The notes: a model not told the origin generated them from the sequence alone. 53,182 bases of DNA from Acidobacterium sp. (GCA_003131625.1 PKVY01000087.1:9637-62818), one strand, 5' to 3'. Shown: positions 8,848-18,678, numbered from the stretch's first letter. Numbers and translations: made by a program.

Positions 8848-10872
8848 ATGCGCCAGCGGGCACTCAGGTCCATTTGCCTCGGACTTGCTCTTTCACCGTG
8901 GGTGGTCCCGGCTTGGGCGCAACCCACTCCGGCAAGCCAGTCTCCACCGGCCGCGACAGCGAATTCAGCCGAGTTCGCCCGTTTGCGAGACCTGGCCGCG
9001 AGCGAAAGCGAAGCCGGCAAGACCGCAGAAGCAGTCCGCGACTACCAGCAGGCATTAGCGCTGCAGCCTGACTGGAAAGAGGGGTGGTGGAACCTTGGAA
9101 TGCTGCAATACAGCGGCAGTCAGTTCCAGGATTCCAAAGCAACTTTCGAAAAAGTCACTGCGTTTGCGCCCAATCTGGGGATCGCGTGGGGTCTCCTCGG
9201 ATTATCGGAGTATGAGACAGGGGATTACGACCAGGCCCTGGGACATTTGCAGAAAGCGGATGCGCTCGGGATGCAGGATGACGACGAAATTTCCCGGGTC
9301 GCCGACTATCACCTGGGCCTCCTGCTGAATCGGGCAGGCCAGTTCGACCGCGCGTCCACGCTGCTGGCCGCAAAGTTCGGATCCGGCGCCATGCCTGAAC
9401 AAGTCAGGATTGCACTTGGGCTGGCCACGCTGCGTGTCCCGCTGCTGCCACAGCGGATCGATCCTTCGCGGGAAGCGCTGGTTCTGGCAGCCGGAGATGC
9501 GGCGATCGGCGATAACCCGGGTTTCTCGGCGATTCTGCGCGCGCACCCCGAGCTTCCCTGGCTGCACCTGGCCTACTGCCGCTCCCTGGCCAAAGCCGGA
9601 AGAGCCCCCGAGGCATTGGAGGAGTGCCATGGGGAAACGCGGATCTCGCCGGAGAGCCCGCTTCCCTGGATCGAAATCAGCCGCATCGAGCTGCAACAGG
9701 GTGCGCTGGACGAATCCCTCCAATCGGCCCGGACGGCGGCCCGCTTGTTTCCCTCCGCCATCGAGGCTCACCAGATGCTCGCCCAGGCAGCGCAGGCTTC
9801 CGGAAATACCGACGAGGCGGAGAAAGAGCGGGAAGTGGCGGCGACGCTCCCACCCCTCCAGGCTCATCCCGAAGAGCGCATCGTGAAGCTCTACGCGAAC
9901 CTGAGCGACCAGGCACAGGCCGACGAAGCCGCTCAGGCGCGATGGAAGCAGGCGCTGCGGGAGTATGTAGCAGCCGACTACGCCGCGGCCAGCGCCGATT
10001 TGAAGGCCTGGCTGGCCTCGACTCCTTCCAGCGGTACCGGCTGGGCTCTGCTTGGGTTGTGCGAATTTGCCCTGAAAGACTACGACAACGCGCTCATTCA
10101 TCTGGACCGGAGCGCGAAGCTCGGCTTGAACGCCAGCTCGGAATCCATCGATCAGGCGCGATACACCTACGGCATCCTGCTCGTCCACGCCGGCCGTTTC
10201 GACGAAGCCGATACCATCCTGGCCACCGCGTGGCATCCGGCCGGTCCACTCAGGCAGAAAGTCGAATTTGCCCTGGGCCTGGCGCTGCTGCGGCGAGCGG
10301 AGTTTCCCGACCAGACCAACGCCACCGAGACAGAGCTGGTCAGCGCCGCGGGACGCATTGCGGTGCTTCTGGAGCAGAGCAAATACGACGAAGCCTTCCC
10401 GCAATTCAAAGTCCTGCTGGACCGTTACCCCAGCGCCCCGTTTCTCCATTACGCCTATGGAACCGCATTGATTGCGCTTTCCGAGTTCGAGCCGGCCGCC
10501 GCGCAGATGCAGGCGGAGCGGACCCTCTCGCCGCGCAGCGAACTGCCCTGCGTCAGCCTGGCATCCATCGCGCTCCGTCAGAGTGACCCCGCTCCAGCCG
10601 TCAAGTGGGCGCAATGCGCTCTCGATCTGAATCATGACTCGGTCGACGCTCATTATCTGCTGGGGCGCGCGAGCCTGGAGGCGGGCGACGTGAACACCGC
10701 GATCCGGGAACTGGAGATTGCCAGCAATCTCTCGCCCGAGAGCCCTGAGATTCACTTCAATCTCGCCAGAGCCTATGCCAGGGCGAAGATGCCGGACAAG
10801 GCCCAGCGCGAGCGGGAAACCTTTTCCCGATTGAACGACGCGCAGAAAGCCAGCCAGTCCGCGCATCCCTGA
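8848..10872 (+). CDS. Exported TPR protein, divergent from the propeller gene
   Basis: 674 aa from ATG 8848, which gives an immediate signal peptide (MRQRALRSICLGLALSPWVV, cleavage near AWAQP). An upstream in-frame start would run through the divergent gene. The protein is built of TPR-like helical pairs in two blocks, about 55-330 and 385-660; for example AEAVRDYQQALALQPDWKEG, ALGHLQKADALGM, AIRELEIASNLSPESPEIHF. Both halves carry an Y-G/H-LLLxxAGxFDxAxTxLA motif, suggesting internal duplication. It is likely a periplasmic or outer-surface scaffold that works with the divergently transcribed ASPIC/UnbV propeller; exact role unknown. Confidence 0.86.
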   Translation: MRQRALRSICLGLALSPWVVPAWAQPTPASQSPPAATANSAEFARLRDLAASESEAGKTAEAVRDYQQALALQPDWKEGWWNLGMLQYSGSQFQDSKATFEKVTAFAPNLGIAWGLLGLSEYETGDYDQALGHLQKADALGMQDDDEISRVADYHLGLLLNRAGQFDRASTLLAAKFGSGAMPEQVRIALGLATLRVPLLPQRIDPSREALVLAAGDAAIGDNPGFSAILRAHPELPWLHLAYCRSLAKAGRAPEALEECHGETRISPESPLPWIEISRIELQQGALDESLQSARTAARLFPSAIEAHQMLAQAAQASGNTDEAEKEREVAATLPPLQAHPEERIVKLYANLSDQAQADEAAQARWKQALREYVAADYAAASADLKAWLASTPSSGTGWALLGLCEFALKDYDNALIHLDRSAKLGLNASSESIDQARYTYGILLVHAGRFDEADTILATAWHPAGPLRQKVEFALGLALLRRAEFPDQTNATETELVSAAGRIAVLLEQSKYDEAFPQFKVLLDRYPSAPFLHYAYGTALIALSEFEPAAAQMQAERTLSPRSELPCVSLASIALRQSDPAPAVKWAQCALDLNHDSVDAHYLLGRASLEAGDVNTAIRELEIASNLSPESPEIHFNLARAYARAKMPDKAQRERETFSRLNDAQKASQSAHP

Positions 10873-11243
10873 GCGGGGTTGCGGAGCAGGGTTGCGCGGC
10901 GCGCGGATGAAACAGGCAAATTGCGGGGAAGTGTTTTTTGCAGGGAACTATTTTCGCGATGGCACGTCTCTTTTCGCAGCACGACAGGACCTGATGCTTC
11001 TCCTCGGTTCCGCGCTGGAGCACGCGGACGGCGCTTACCCGCCGGACCTCCTGCGCCTCTGTTGCTTGTCCGCGAATCCGTGGGGCGGCATGCCGGGTCT
11101 GGCATTGGCCAGGGCCTGTATAATCGCCTTGAAAAATGCATGCGCGCAATGCGCTCACCTCGAATTTCCTGTGCGGCCTGGAACACGGGCGAGGCGCGAA
11201 GGGTGGGACGAGGGTCGTTCGCCCGCTGGAGGGCATGTTGCCC
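10873..11243. other. 371-bp gene-free gap with a possible folded element
   Basis: No credible gene. The 12-mer CGCGGACGGCGC (11023-11034) can pair with GCGCC (11053-11057) and GTCCGCG (11068-11074), leaving a 10-nt bulge and an 18-nt loop, on either strand. A -10-like TATAAT follows at 11119. The remainder is unremarkable. A structured RNA is possible, but I could not match it to a known family by eye. Confidence 0.3.
11119..11124 (+). promoter_or_regulatory. -10 box upstream of the VWFA pair
   Basis: TATAAT in CCTGTATAATCGCC, about 120 bp before the first VWFA-like gene. The -35 region is weak. Confidence 0.45.
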
Positions 11244-12983
11244 ATGTTCCGATCCATTTCGCTGACTGCGGTTTCGTTGTTTTCCATCGTTGCGCTGGCC
11301 CAGCAAACCGACACCGGCGCCGCGCCTCCACCGACTCTCAAGGTCACCACTCGCCTGGTGTACGTCGATGTGCTGGTGCGCGACAAAAGCGGAAACGTGG
11401 TGCGCGGTCTTACCCAGCAGGATTTCAGGATCATGGAGGACGGCAAGCCGCAGCCTGTCCAGTTTTTTGAGGCACACGATGCGGCGCCTGCCAGTCCGCC
11501 AACACCAGTCGCGCCGGAAGAGGCAAAGACCGAATTTTCCAATGTAAATGCCGGCAGCGCGGCGCGGCCGATGACGATGGTGCTGTTCGACCTTCTCAAT
11601 ACGCCCTATGACGATCAGCTATCCGGGCGCCAGCAGATGCTGAAGTTCCTCAACGCCCTGCCCGGCGGAGAGCGCATGGTGGTGTTCACGCTGGGCAACC
11701 GTCTGCAAATGACCCAGGGGTTGAGCGGCAGCCCCACGCTGATTGAGGCGGTTGCGAAGATGCTGGTCCCAACGAATCGCGGCCTCGACACCTCGAAAAC
11801 CGAGGCTATGCAGGACGATCAGGTCGCGGACAACCTCAAAAGGCAATCCAGCCCGTCTCTCGGCGCGCTGCCCGGCGCCAGTGCGAGCGACAATATGGGG
11901 TCCAAACCGGATGCTCAATCCTACGAGACCCGCGCGCGCAGCACGATTTCGGCCCTCGGCGAACTGGCGAAAGCGATGGCGGACTACCCGGGGCGCAAAA
12001 GCCTCTACTGGGTGGCGGAAAGCTATCCGCTCTCCATCGAGATTGTCGGACCCCCGATCGATACGGATCCCTCTTTTGGATCGGCGACTCAGTTCGATAC
12101 CAGCCAAATCAACCTGCAGGGCCACTTCAACCAGACGTCGAAAGACGAAATGCGGGAGACGCTGAACCAGTTGGCCAGCGCCAGAATTGCGGTGTACCCC
12201 ACCAGCATCTTCGGACTCGCCTCCCAGGCCTCGAGCGCGGCGGTCACCTCGCCGGTGGAGTTCGGCGGGCAGAATCCCGGCGACCCGCGCGGCGGCTTCT
12301 TCACCCTGAATAACCTCAAAGTCGAGATGAGGGATCTGGCGGCCGCGACTGGCGGCGAGGCGATCTTCGGGACCAACGATATCGCCGGAGCCATGCGGCG
12401 CACCATGGACGACAGCGCCAGCTACTATACGCTCGCCTACACGCCGACCAACCAGACATGGAACGGCCAGTTCCGCGCGATCCGCGTGAATGCGACCGGC
12501 GGTTTGGACCTGATCTACCGGCGCGGCTACTTTGCCACACCCGATGGCTCCGCGACCGATTCCGGCGGGGACTTTGAACGCGCCATGCAGCCCGGCGTTC
12601 CCGAAGAGACGGGCCTGCGGGTGCGGTCCAGGATCCTGCCGGCGGATCCGCAACACCCGGGATTGTTCGTCGAGTCCACCATCAATACCGCGGACGTCGC
12701 TTTCGCCACCATGCCCGACGGCCATCGCCGCGCAAAGCTGTTCGTCCAGATGGTCGGGTTCAGCGACGCCGAGCAGCAGCCCAAAACGGTGCCCCAAACC
12801 TCCGGCACCCTCAACGTCGACCTTGATCCGCAGAAGTATCAATATATTCTGTCCGCCGGCATCGCCTTCCGCCAGCAGCTGGAACTCAAACCGGGAGCGT
12901 ACCGCGTGCTGTTGGGAGTCAGCGACCAAAACAGCCATAAGGTCGGCACCATCGAGATGCCGATTACCGTCCCGGCCAGCTAA
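11244..12983 (+). CDS. Acidobacterial VWFA-like secreted protein, copy 1
   Basis: 579 aa from ATG 11244, which has GGAGGG 10 bp upstream and starts a signal peptide (FRSISLTAVSLFSIVALAQQ). The conserved N-terminal block (VYVDVLVRDKSGNVVRGLTQ, then DFRIMEDGKPQPVQFF) is the hallmark of acidobacterial VWFA-related proteins. The VWFA-like domain runs about 110-440. The metal-site motif is not a classic DxSxS (LFDLLNT instead), so metal binding is doubtful. A conserved block GDPRGGFFTLNNLK and a late MRRTMDDSASYYTLAYTP region follow. The role is unknown but exported, perhaps adhesion or protein assembly. A paralog begins 39 bp downstream. Confidence 0.87.
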   Translation: MFRSISLTAVSLFSIVALAQQTDTGAAPPPTLKVTTRLVYVDVLVRDKSGNVVRGLTQQDFRIMEDGKPQPVQFFEAHDAAPASPPTPVAPEEAKTEFSNVNAGSAARPMTMVLFDLLNTPYDDQLSGRQQMLKFLNALPGGERMVVFTLGNRLQMTQGLSGSPTLIEAVAKMLVPTNRGLDTSKTEAMQDDQVADNLKRQSSPSLGALPGASASDNMGSKPDAQSYETRARSTISALGELAKAMADYPGRKSLYWVAESYPLSIEIVGPPIDTDPSFGSATQFDTSQINLQGHFNQTSKDEMRETLNQLASARIAVYPTSIFGLASQASSAAVTSPVEFGGQNPGDPRGGFFTLNNLKVEMRDLAAATGGEAIFGTNDIAGAMRRTMDDSASYYTLAYTPTNQTWNGQFRAIRVNATGGLDLIYRRGYFATPDGSATDSGGDFERAMQPGVPEETGLRVRSRILPADPQHPGLFVESTINTADVAFATMPDGHRRAKLFVQMVGFSDAEQQPKTVPQTSGTLNVDLDPQKYQYILSAGIAFRQQLELKPGAYRVLLGVSDQNSHKVGTIEMPITVPAS

Positions 12984-13022
12984 GTCAACGGGAGGTCTGA
13001 CCACCTGCAAGGAGCACCGTCC

Positions 13023-14783
13023 ATGAACAGACCGATTCTGGTTGCGATTCTCGCCACAATGATCTGTTCCGGCCTGCCGGCCCAGCAGGCCGGTCCCGGT
13101 TCCGCCCCCCCACCCACTCTGAGCGTCACCACGCGTCTGGTCTACGTCGATGTGCTGGTGCGGAACAAGAGCGGACAGGTGGTGCCCGGCCTCACCCGGC
13201 AGGACTTCAAAATCGCCGAGGACGGCCATCCGCAAACCATCCGGTATTTCGCCGCGCACGACGCGGAGCCTCAAACTCCTCCGCCTTCCATAGCGGTTCC
13301 GCCCGCCTCGAAAACCGAGTTCTCCAACGTCAATGCGGGCAGCGCCGTACAGCCCAGGACCATCCTGCTATTCGATCTGCTCAACACCCCCAACGACGAT
13401 CAGTTGACTGGCCGCCAGCAGATGCTCAAGTTCCTCGGCGCCCTGCCGCCAGGCGATCGCCTCACCGTCTTCACTCTGTCCAACGATCTGCAGATGACCC
13501 AGGGGCTCAGCGGAAGTCCCGCGCTGCTGGAATCCGTCTCCAAAATGCTCCGCTCCGCCCAGCTCGGCCTCGAAACCTCGAAGACCGAGGTCATGCAGGA
13601 CGATCAGGTTTCGGCGAACTTCAACCGACAGGCGTCCTCGTCCGTCGGCACCCTGTCGACTCAGCCTGTCGACGGAGTGCACAGTGCGACCGCCGATATG
13701 GGGTCCAAACCCGATGCCCAGGAATACGAAGTCCGCGCGCGAGGCACCATCTCGGCGATCGGCCAACTGGCGCACGCCATGGCGGCTTATCCTGGGCGGA
13801 AAAGCCTCTACTGGCTCTCGGAAAGTTACCCGCTCTCGATCGAAATCGTCGGATCTCCGGTGAGTCCTGACCCATCCTCAAGCATGGGGTCCGAATTCTA
13901 TTCCAGCCTCGTCGCTCTGCAGGGACACTTCAGCCAGACTTCGAAGGACGAGATGCGAGGGACGCTCAATCAACTCGCCAGCGCCCGCATCGCCGTCTAC
14001 CCCGTCAGCGTTTTCGGACTGGCCACCCAGGCCTCCAGCGCCGCCGTTACCGCGTCAACTGAGTTTTCAGGGAATCCCGGCGACCCGCGCGGCGGCTTCT
14101 TCACCCTCGATAACCTCAAAGCCGAAATGGACGACCTGGCCCGCGCCACCGGCGGCGAAGCCATCTTCGGCAACAACGATATCGCCGGAGCCATGCGCCG
14201 CACCATGGACGACAGCGCCAGCTATTACACCCTCGCCTATACCCCCACCGACGATCAGTGGAACGGACAGTTCCGCTCCATCCGCGTCAACGCCCCCGGC
14301 GGCCTCAACCTCATCTACCGCCGCGGCTACTTTGCCACCCCCGATGGCTCCGTAGCCGATTCCGGCGAGAACTTCGCGCGCGCCATGCAGCCCGGCGTTC
14401 CCGAAGAAACCGGCTTGCGCCTCCGCTCCAGAATCCTGCCGCCCGATCCGCAGCACCCCGGTCTGCTCGTCGAGTCCACCGTCGATACCGCGGACGTCGA
14501 TTTCTCCACCATGCCCAACGGCCATCGCCGCGCCAAACTCTTTGTTCAGCTGGTCGGCTTCAGCGACGCGGAACATCAGACCAAAACTGTGCCCCAAACC
14601 TCCGGCACCCTCAGCATCGACCTCGATCCGCAGAAGTATCGATATATTCTCTCCGCCGGAATCGCCTTCCGCCAGCAGCTCGAGCTGAAGCCGGGAACAT
14701 ATCGTGTTTTGCTGGGAGTCAGCGATCAGAACAACCACAGGGTAGGCACCATCGAGATGCCGATCACCGTGCCGGCCAGCTAA
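13023..14783 (+). CDS. Acidobacterial VWFA-like secreted protein, copy 2
   Basis: 586 aa, ATG preceded by AAGGAG at 13009. It has the same domain order as copy 1 and is highly similar throughout, most of all in the last 200 residues (RRGYFATPDGS, QPGVPEETGLR, GTIEMPITVPAS at the end). A signal peptide ends near LPAQQ. The VWFA metal motif is again degenerate (LFDLLNT). Codon choice differs from copy 1: copy 2 favours CTC and C-ending codons, while copy 1 uses more CTG and mixed codons. It is probably co-transcribed with copy 1 and the next secreted protein. Function unknown. Confidence 0.87.
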   Translation: MNRPILVAILATMICSGLPAQQAGPGSAPPPTLSVTTRLVYVDVLVRNKSGQVVPGLTRQDFKIAEDGHPQTIRYFAAHDAEPQTPPPSIAVPPASKTEFSNVNAGSAVQPRTILLFDLLNTPNDDQLTGRQQMLKFLGALPPGDRLTVFTLSNDLQMTQGLSGSPALLESVSKMLRSAQLGLETSKTEVMQDDQVSANFNRQASSSVGTLSTQPVDGVHSATADMGSKPDAQEYEVRARGTISAIGQLAHAMAAYPGRKSLYWLSESYPLSIEIVGSPVSPDPSSSMGSEFYSSLVALQGHFSQTSKDEMRGTLNQLASARIAVYPVSVFGLATQASSAAVTASTEFSGNPGDPRGGFFTLDNLKAEMDDLARATGGEAIFGNNDIAGAMRRTMDDSASYYTLAYTPTDDQWNGQFRSIRVNAPGGLNLIYRRGYFATPDGSVADSGENFARAMQPGVPEETGLRLRSRILPPDPQHPGLLVESTVDTADVDFSTMPNGHRRAKLFVQLVGFSDAEHQTKTVPQTSGTLSIDLDPQKYRYILSAGIAFRQQLELKPGTYRVLLGVSDQNNHRVGTIEMPITVPAS

Positions 14784-14894
14784 GTTCGTCAGCAGGGCGA
14801 CCCCCACCGTGTTGAGGGGATCATGAAACGGCGAACCTCTTCCTCGACCCGGAGACGAGGAAGAGGTCTGATGATCGGCAAGGGGAAAACGAGC

Positions 14895-16025
14895 ATGAGC
14901 AAGCCAATTCTGATTGCGATTCTCACCGCTTTGTTCAGTCCCGCTTTGTTGGCCCAGCACATGACCGTGGACCAGTTGCGCGACCTGCTCGCGGCGCAGA
15001 AGGCCGCGCACAAATCCGATGGCGAAATAGCGGGCAAAGTCGCACCCGTTGAGCTCACCGAGCAGTTGACTCCGCCGACCCTCGACAAAATGGAGGCCGA
15101 CCTCCAGCTCGGCCCAAAGACCACTGAGGCTCTCGCGCTCCAGGCCGACGTCTCCGGTTTTCTCGATCCTCCCCCCGCTGAGCTGACCGTCAGGGATCCC
15201 CCCGATGCCGCGGCCCGCGACCAGATCATGCGCAAGGCCATCGAATTTGCGGCCATCACCATGCACCTTATGCCGGATTTCCTCGCTACCCGGGCAACGC
15301 GCAGCTTCGATGATCAGCCTTTGCTGATTTCGCTCGGCGGCTGGTTTCCGGCCCAGAGGGATCTGCATTTGGCGGGCACCTTCACCCAGCAAATCACCTA
15401 TCGCGACGGACACGAGGTATCCGACCAGGGGCCTCCCGGGGAGGTCTCAGCACCGAAGCCCCAGGCGTCCCCGGACGGTCTGACAACCACTGGCGAATTC
15501 GGTCCGATCCTGGCCACTGTGATCACCGATGCGCTAAAGGGTCAGATGACCTTTAGCCATTGGGAGCAAACCTCCGCCGGCGTGACCGCTGTCTTTCACT
15601 TCCAGATTCCCCAGGATGCTTCCCATTACCCGGTGAACTTCTGCTGGATCGAAGGGCCGCGCCTCAACTCCTATCGGCACATCAACGATATGGCCGACGC
15701 TCAGCTCAACTGCTACAAGGGCACGCCTGCCTATCACGGTTCCATTTCCATCGATCCTGCCACCGGAACCGTCCTGCGCATTGCCATTGAATCGGACGTG
15801 CCGCCAAAGGATCGCCTCGCCCGCGCCGATCTCTTCGTCGAGTTCGGCACTGTGGAGATTGGCGGGCGCCTCTACACCTGCCCGGTTCGCAGCGTGGCCA
15901 TCTCGCTCGTCCGCTTTCCAGCCACTGAAGTGTCTCCCGCCAGAACCATGCTGTGCCTCAACGACGCGACCTTCTCGAACTACCACCGCTTCGGCGCGAG
16001 CGTTCGCGTCTTGCCGGCACACTAA
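14895..16025 (+). CDS. Secreted protein of unknown function
   Basis: 376 aa from ATG 14895, chosen for the signal peptide (SKPILIAILTALFSPALLAQ) with AGGGG upstream. ATGs at 14823 and 14871 would add an arginine-rich, non-signal tail. I recognise no domain. An N-terminal helical segment (MTVDQLRDLLAAQKAAHKSD) is followed by a mostly beta C-terminal region with FHFQIPQDASHYPVNFCWIE and SISIDPATGTVLRIAIESD, reminiscent of outer-membrane lipoprotein-sorting-like folds, but this is weak. It lies 111 bp after VWFA copy 2 on the same strand and shares its promoter-proximal style, so it likely belongs to the same exported set. Confidence 0.78.
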   Translation: MSKPILIAILTALFSPALLAQHMTVDQLRDLLAAQKAAHKSDGEIAGKVAPVELTEQLTPPTLDKMEADLQLGPKTTEALALQADVSGFLDPPPAELTVRDPPDAAARDQIMRKAIEFAAITMHLMPDFLATRATRSFDDQPLLISLGGWFPAQRDLHLAGTFTQQITYRDGHEVSDQGPPGEVSAPKPQASPDGLTTTGEFGPILATVITDALKGQMTFSHWEQTSAGVTAVFHFQIPQDASHYPVNFCWIEGPRLNSYRHINDMADAQLNCYKGTPAYHGSISIDPATGTVLRIAIESDVPPKDRLARADLFVEFGTVEIGGRLYTCPVRSVAISLVRFPATEVSPARTMLCLNDATFSNYHRFGASVRVLPAH

Positions 16026-16077
16026 GAGTGGCTTTGCGATGTGACGTGGAGCACGGACCCCGTTTTCGTTGGACACC

Positions 16078-16083
16078 TATAAT
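16078..16083 (+). promoter_or_regulatory. -10 box for the PD40/TPR gene
   Basis: TATAAT in ACACCTATAATCTG, 50 bp before the ATG; the gap after the preceding stop is only 108 bp. No clear -35. Confidence 0.5.
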
Positions 16084-16133
16084 CTGCCTGAATCTCGGTG
16101 CCGCCCCGCGGCCCTCTTCCAGCCTGGAGGCGT

Positions 16134-18665
16134 ATGAGAACACGACACAGCCGTGTTTTGCTTGCCTGCGCACTCCTCAGTGGTTCAGCTCTCCTCGTGA
16201 GCATCGCATTTTGGCCGTTCTACGCGAAGGCCGTGTCGCAGCAGACGGGCAGCGTGGCGAAGCTCATCGTCGACTATCCGCTCCCCGGCTCCATCTTCCC
16301 GCCGGAAATCACGCCGCCCACGCTCCTGTGGCATGACTCGACTGCGGCGAGCCACTGGGCTATCGAAGTTTCCTTTGGCCGCCATGGCGAGACCCTTCGC
16401 TTGAACGCCGCGGGCGAGTATCTGCAACCCGGGGAGCTCGATACCCGCGCCGGCACCACGCTTGAATGGACTGCTGAGCAACAATCGACACGGACCTGGA
16501 AGCCGGATGACAAAACCTGGGAGAGAATCAAGCAGCTCTCCGTCCAGGCGCCTGCGACGATCAGGATTACTGGTTACGCCGACGGCAATGCGGCTCAGCC
16601 ACTGTCAACGGGCGGCGTAACCATCTCCACGTCGCCGGACCCGGTCGGCGCCCCCATCTTCTACCGCGACGTTCCTCTGATGATTGCGCCTCTCGTCGGG
16701 CCAGGCGCCATTCAGCCATTGCCACCCAGCGCCCTGCCCCTCATCAAGTGGGAACTGCGCGACATCGCTCAGCCCCGCAGCCACACGGTCATGGAGAATC
16801 TGCCCACCTGCGCCAATTGCCACTCCTTCTCGCGCGACGGCAGAACGATGGGCCTGGACATGGATGGACCGCGCAACGACAAGGGCCTCTACGCCCTCGT
16901 CTCGACGTCCAAAGACATGACCATCACCAGCCGGGACGTGCTTCGCTGGGCCTCCTTCAAAGAAGACGCCGGGCCCCTGACCTCCGACCCAACCGTCAAG
17001 AGGTTCGGGTTCATGTCCCAGGTCTCCCCCGACGGCAAATACGTCATCACCTCCATCGCCCCGCCCGGGACCAAAGATATCCACGGCGCCGAGGCCCCGG
17101 GATTTGCCGCCGGTGTGGTCAACCGCCTCTTCAGCATGAATTATCAGAACCTCACCTTCACCCAGGTCTTCTTTCCCACCCGCGGCATTCTGGCGTGGTA
17201 CGACAGAGCGGACAGGAAGCTGCGACCGCTGCCCGGAGCCGATGATCCGGCCTGGGTCCAGACCAGCGCCTTCTGGTCGCCCGACGGCAGATGGCTGATC
17301 TACAGTCGGGCCAGGGCGATCGACCCCTATCCGCCGGGCGCTCCGAAGCCGACGTACGCAAACGATCCGAAGGAGCCGCTGGTCCAGTACGACCTGTACC
17401 GGATTCCGTTTAATGATGGCAAAGGCGGGAAGGCCGTGCCGGTGCTCGGCGCCTCGAACAACGGCATGAGCAACAATTTTCCCAAAGTTTCACCGGACGG
17501 GCGCTGGATCGTCTGGGTGCAGAACCGCACCGGCTTGCTGATGCGCCCCGACAGCCGCCTGTTTATAGTGCCTTTCGCGGGCGGCAAAGCCCGGATCATG
17601 ACCTGCAATACGCCGAGGATGAACTCCTGGCACACTTTCTCGCCGAACGGGCGATGGCTCGCGTTTTCATCCAAGGGCCGCTCGCCTTACACGCAGCTGA
17701 TGCTGACGCACATCGATGCTCAGGGCCATGATTCTCCCGCCATCATGGTCGAGAACACGACCGCGGCCAACCGCGCCGTCAACATTCCCGAGTTCCTGAA
17801 TATCCCGCAGGGCGGCCTGGAGAAGATCGACCCCCAGGCAACGGAGTTCTACCGCCTCTTCAACGACGCCTATGCATTCATGGAGAACGGCCAGTATCCG
17901 CAGGCCATTGAAGCGATGCGCGGGGCCCTCGAGCGCGATCCCGACGATCCGCTCGCCCACTATGGCCTGGCGTCGGCACTCTCGGCCAATGGTCAGGAGC
18001 GGGAGGCTCTCGATGAGTACCGCAGGGCCTGCGCGCTGAACCCCAAAAGTGAAGCCTGGCTCGACCACCTCGCTGTGTCTCTCGCGAACAACGGCGATAC
18101 CGAGGAGGCCATTACCACTTGGCGGCAATCGCTCGCACTGAAGCCGGATTCTGCGGCTACGGAAACCGATCTGGGAACTGTGCTCTTCGACAGCGGGAAC
18201 AGGAAGGAGGGAATGGAGCACCTGCAGCGAGCGGTCAGCCTCGACCCGAACCTTCCTGATGGGCACAATCATTACGGCATGGCCCTGGCAGAGTCGGGAC
18301 AAGTGGACGCCGCAGTCGAGCAACTACAAAAGGCGATCGAGCTTCTCCCGGATTCGGTGGAGTATCGCTTTAATCTTGGCTACATTCTCGAGTCACGCGG
18401 GGATTATTCCGGGGCGATTGCGCCGCTCGAGAAGGCCGTGGAACTGAGCGAAAGCCGGGACTGGCACTGTCTGGCCAAGCTGGCCAGGGCCTATGACAAA
18501 ATCGGGCGATCCGCGCAGGCTGTCGCGGCAGAACGCAGGGCGCTCGATCTCGCTGGGCAGGGACACAACGACGAGCTGGCAACGAACCTGCGGAAACTTC
18601 TCGAACGCTATCAGCAGGACAGCGCGAAGGCGCAAATCGCCAGCCCTGCTGGAAGCAAACCATAG
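16134..18665 (+). CDS. PD40 propeller/TPR protein with one haem c motif
   Basis: 843 aa from ATG 16134, which has GGAGG just upstream. An N-terminal signal/anchor (RVLLACALLSGSALLVSIAF) is followed by a beta domain (about 45-215). A single CXXCH (CANCH, 226-230) sits in an ENLPTCANCHSFSRDGRTMG block. TolB/PD40-like propeller blades come next (about 240-540; SQVSPDGKYVITS, FWSPDGRWLIYSRA, KVSPDGRWIVWVQN, TFSPNGRWLAFSS). The C-terminus is TPRs (about 575-830; AIEAMRGALERDPDDPLAHY). The haem motif plus propeller implies a periplasmic redox or sensing role. The substrate is unknown. It stands between the VWFA group and the second ASPIC/UnbV-TPR pair. Confidence 0.87.
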   Translation: MRTRHSRVLLACALLSGSALLVSIAFWPFYAKAVSQQTGSVAKLIVDYPLPGSIFPPEITPPTLLWHDSTAASHWAIEVSFGRHGETLRLNAAGEYLQPGELDTRAGTTLEWTAEQQSTRTWKPDDKTWERIKQLSVQAPATIRITGYADGNAAQPLSTGGVTISTSPDPVGAPIFYRDVPLMIAPLVGPGAIQPLPPSALPLIKWELRDIAQPRSHTVMENLPTCANCHSFSRDGRTMGLDMDGPRNDKGLYALVSTSKDMTITSRDVLRWASFKEDAGPLTSDPTVKRFGFMSQVSPDGKYVITSIAPPGTKDIHGAEAPGFAAGVVNRLFSMNYQNLTFTQVFFPTRGILAWYDRADRKLRPLPGADDPAWVQTSAFWSPDGRWLIYSRARAIDPYPPGAPKPTYANDPKEPLVQYDLYRIPFNDGKGGKAVPVLGASNNGMSNNFPKVSPDGRWIVWVQNRTGLLMRPDSRLFIVPFAGGKARIMTCNTPRMNSWHTFSPNGRWLAFSSKGRSPYTQLMLTHIDAQGHDSPAIMVENTTAANRAVNIPEFLNIPQGGLEKIDPQATEFYRLFNDAYAFMENGQYPQAIEAMRGALERDPDDPLAHYGLASALSANGQEREALDEYRRACALNPKSEAWLDHLAVSLANNGDTEEAITTWRQSLALKPDSAATETDLGTVLFDSGNRKEGMEHLQRAVSLDPNLPDGHNHYGMALAESGQVDAAVEQLQKAIELLPDSVEYRFNLGYILESRGDYSGAIAPLEKAVELSESRDWHCLAKLARAYDKIGRSAQAVAAERRALDLAGQGHNDELATNLRKLLERYQQDSAKAQIASPAGSKP

Positions 18666-18678
18666 CAGTTCCCTGCCC

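Noticed and set aside
9202-10866. A long minus-strand frame opposite the TPR gene
   Set aside because: It has no signal peptide or domain, and the plus-strand frame shows regular TPRs and a signal peptide.
10880-11130. 6S RNA or SRP RNA in the gap
   Set aside because: Key sequence marks of either family could not be matched by eye; left as an unassigned folded element.
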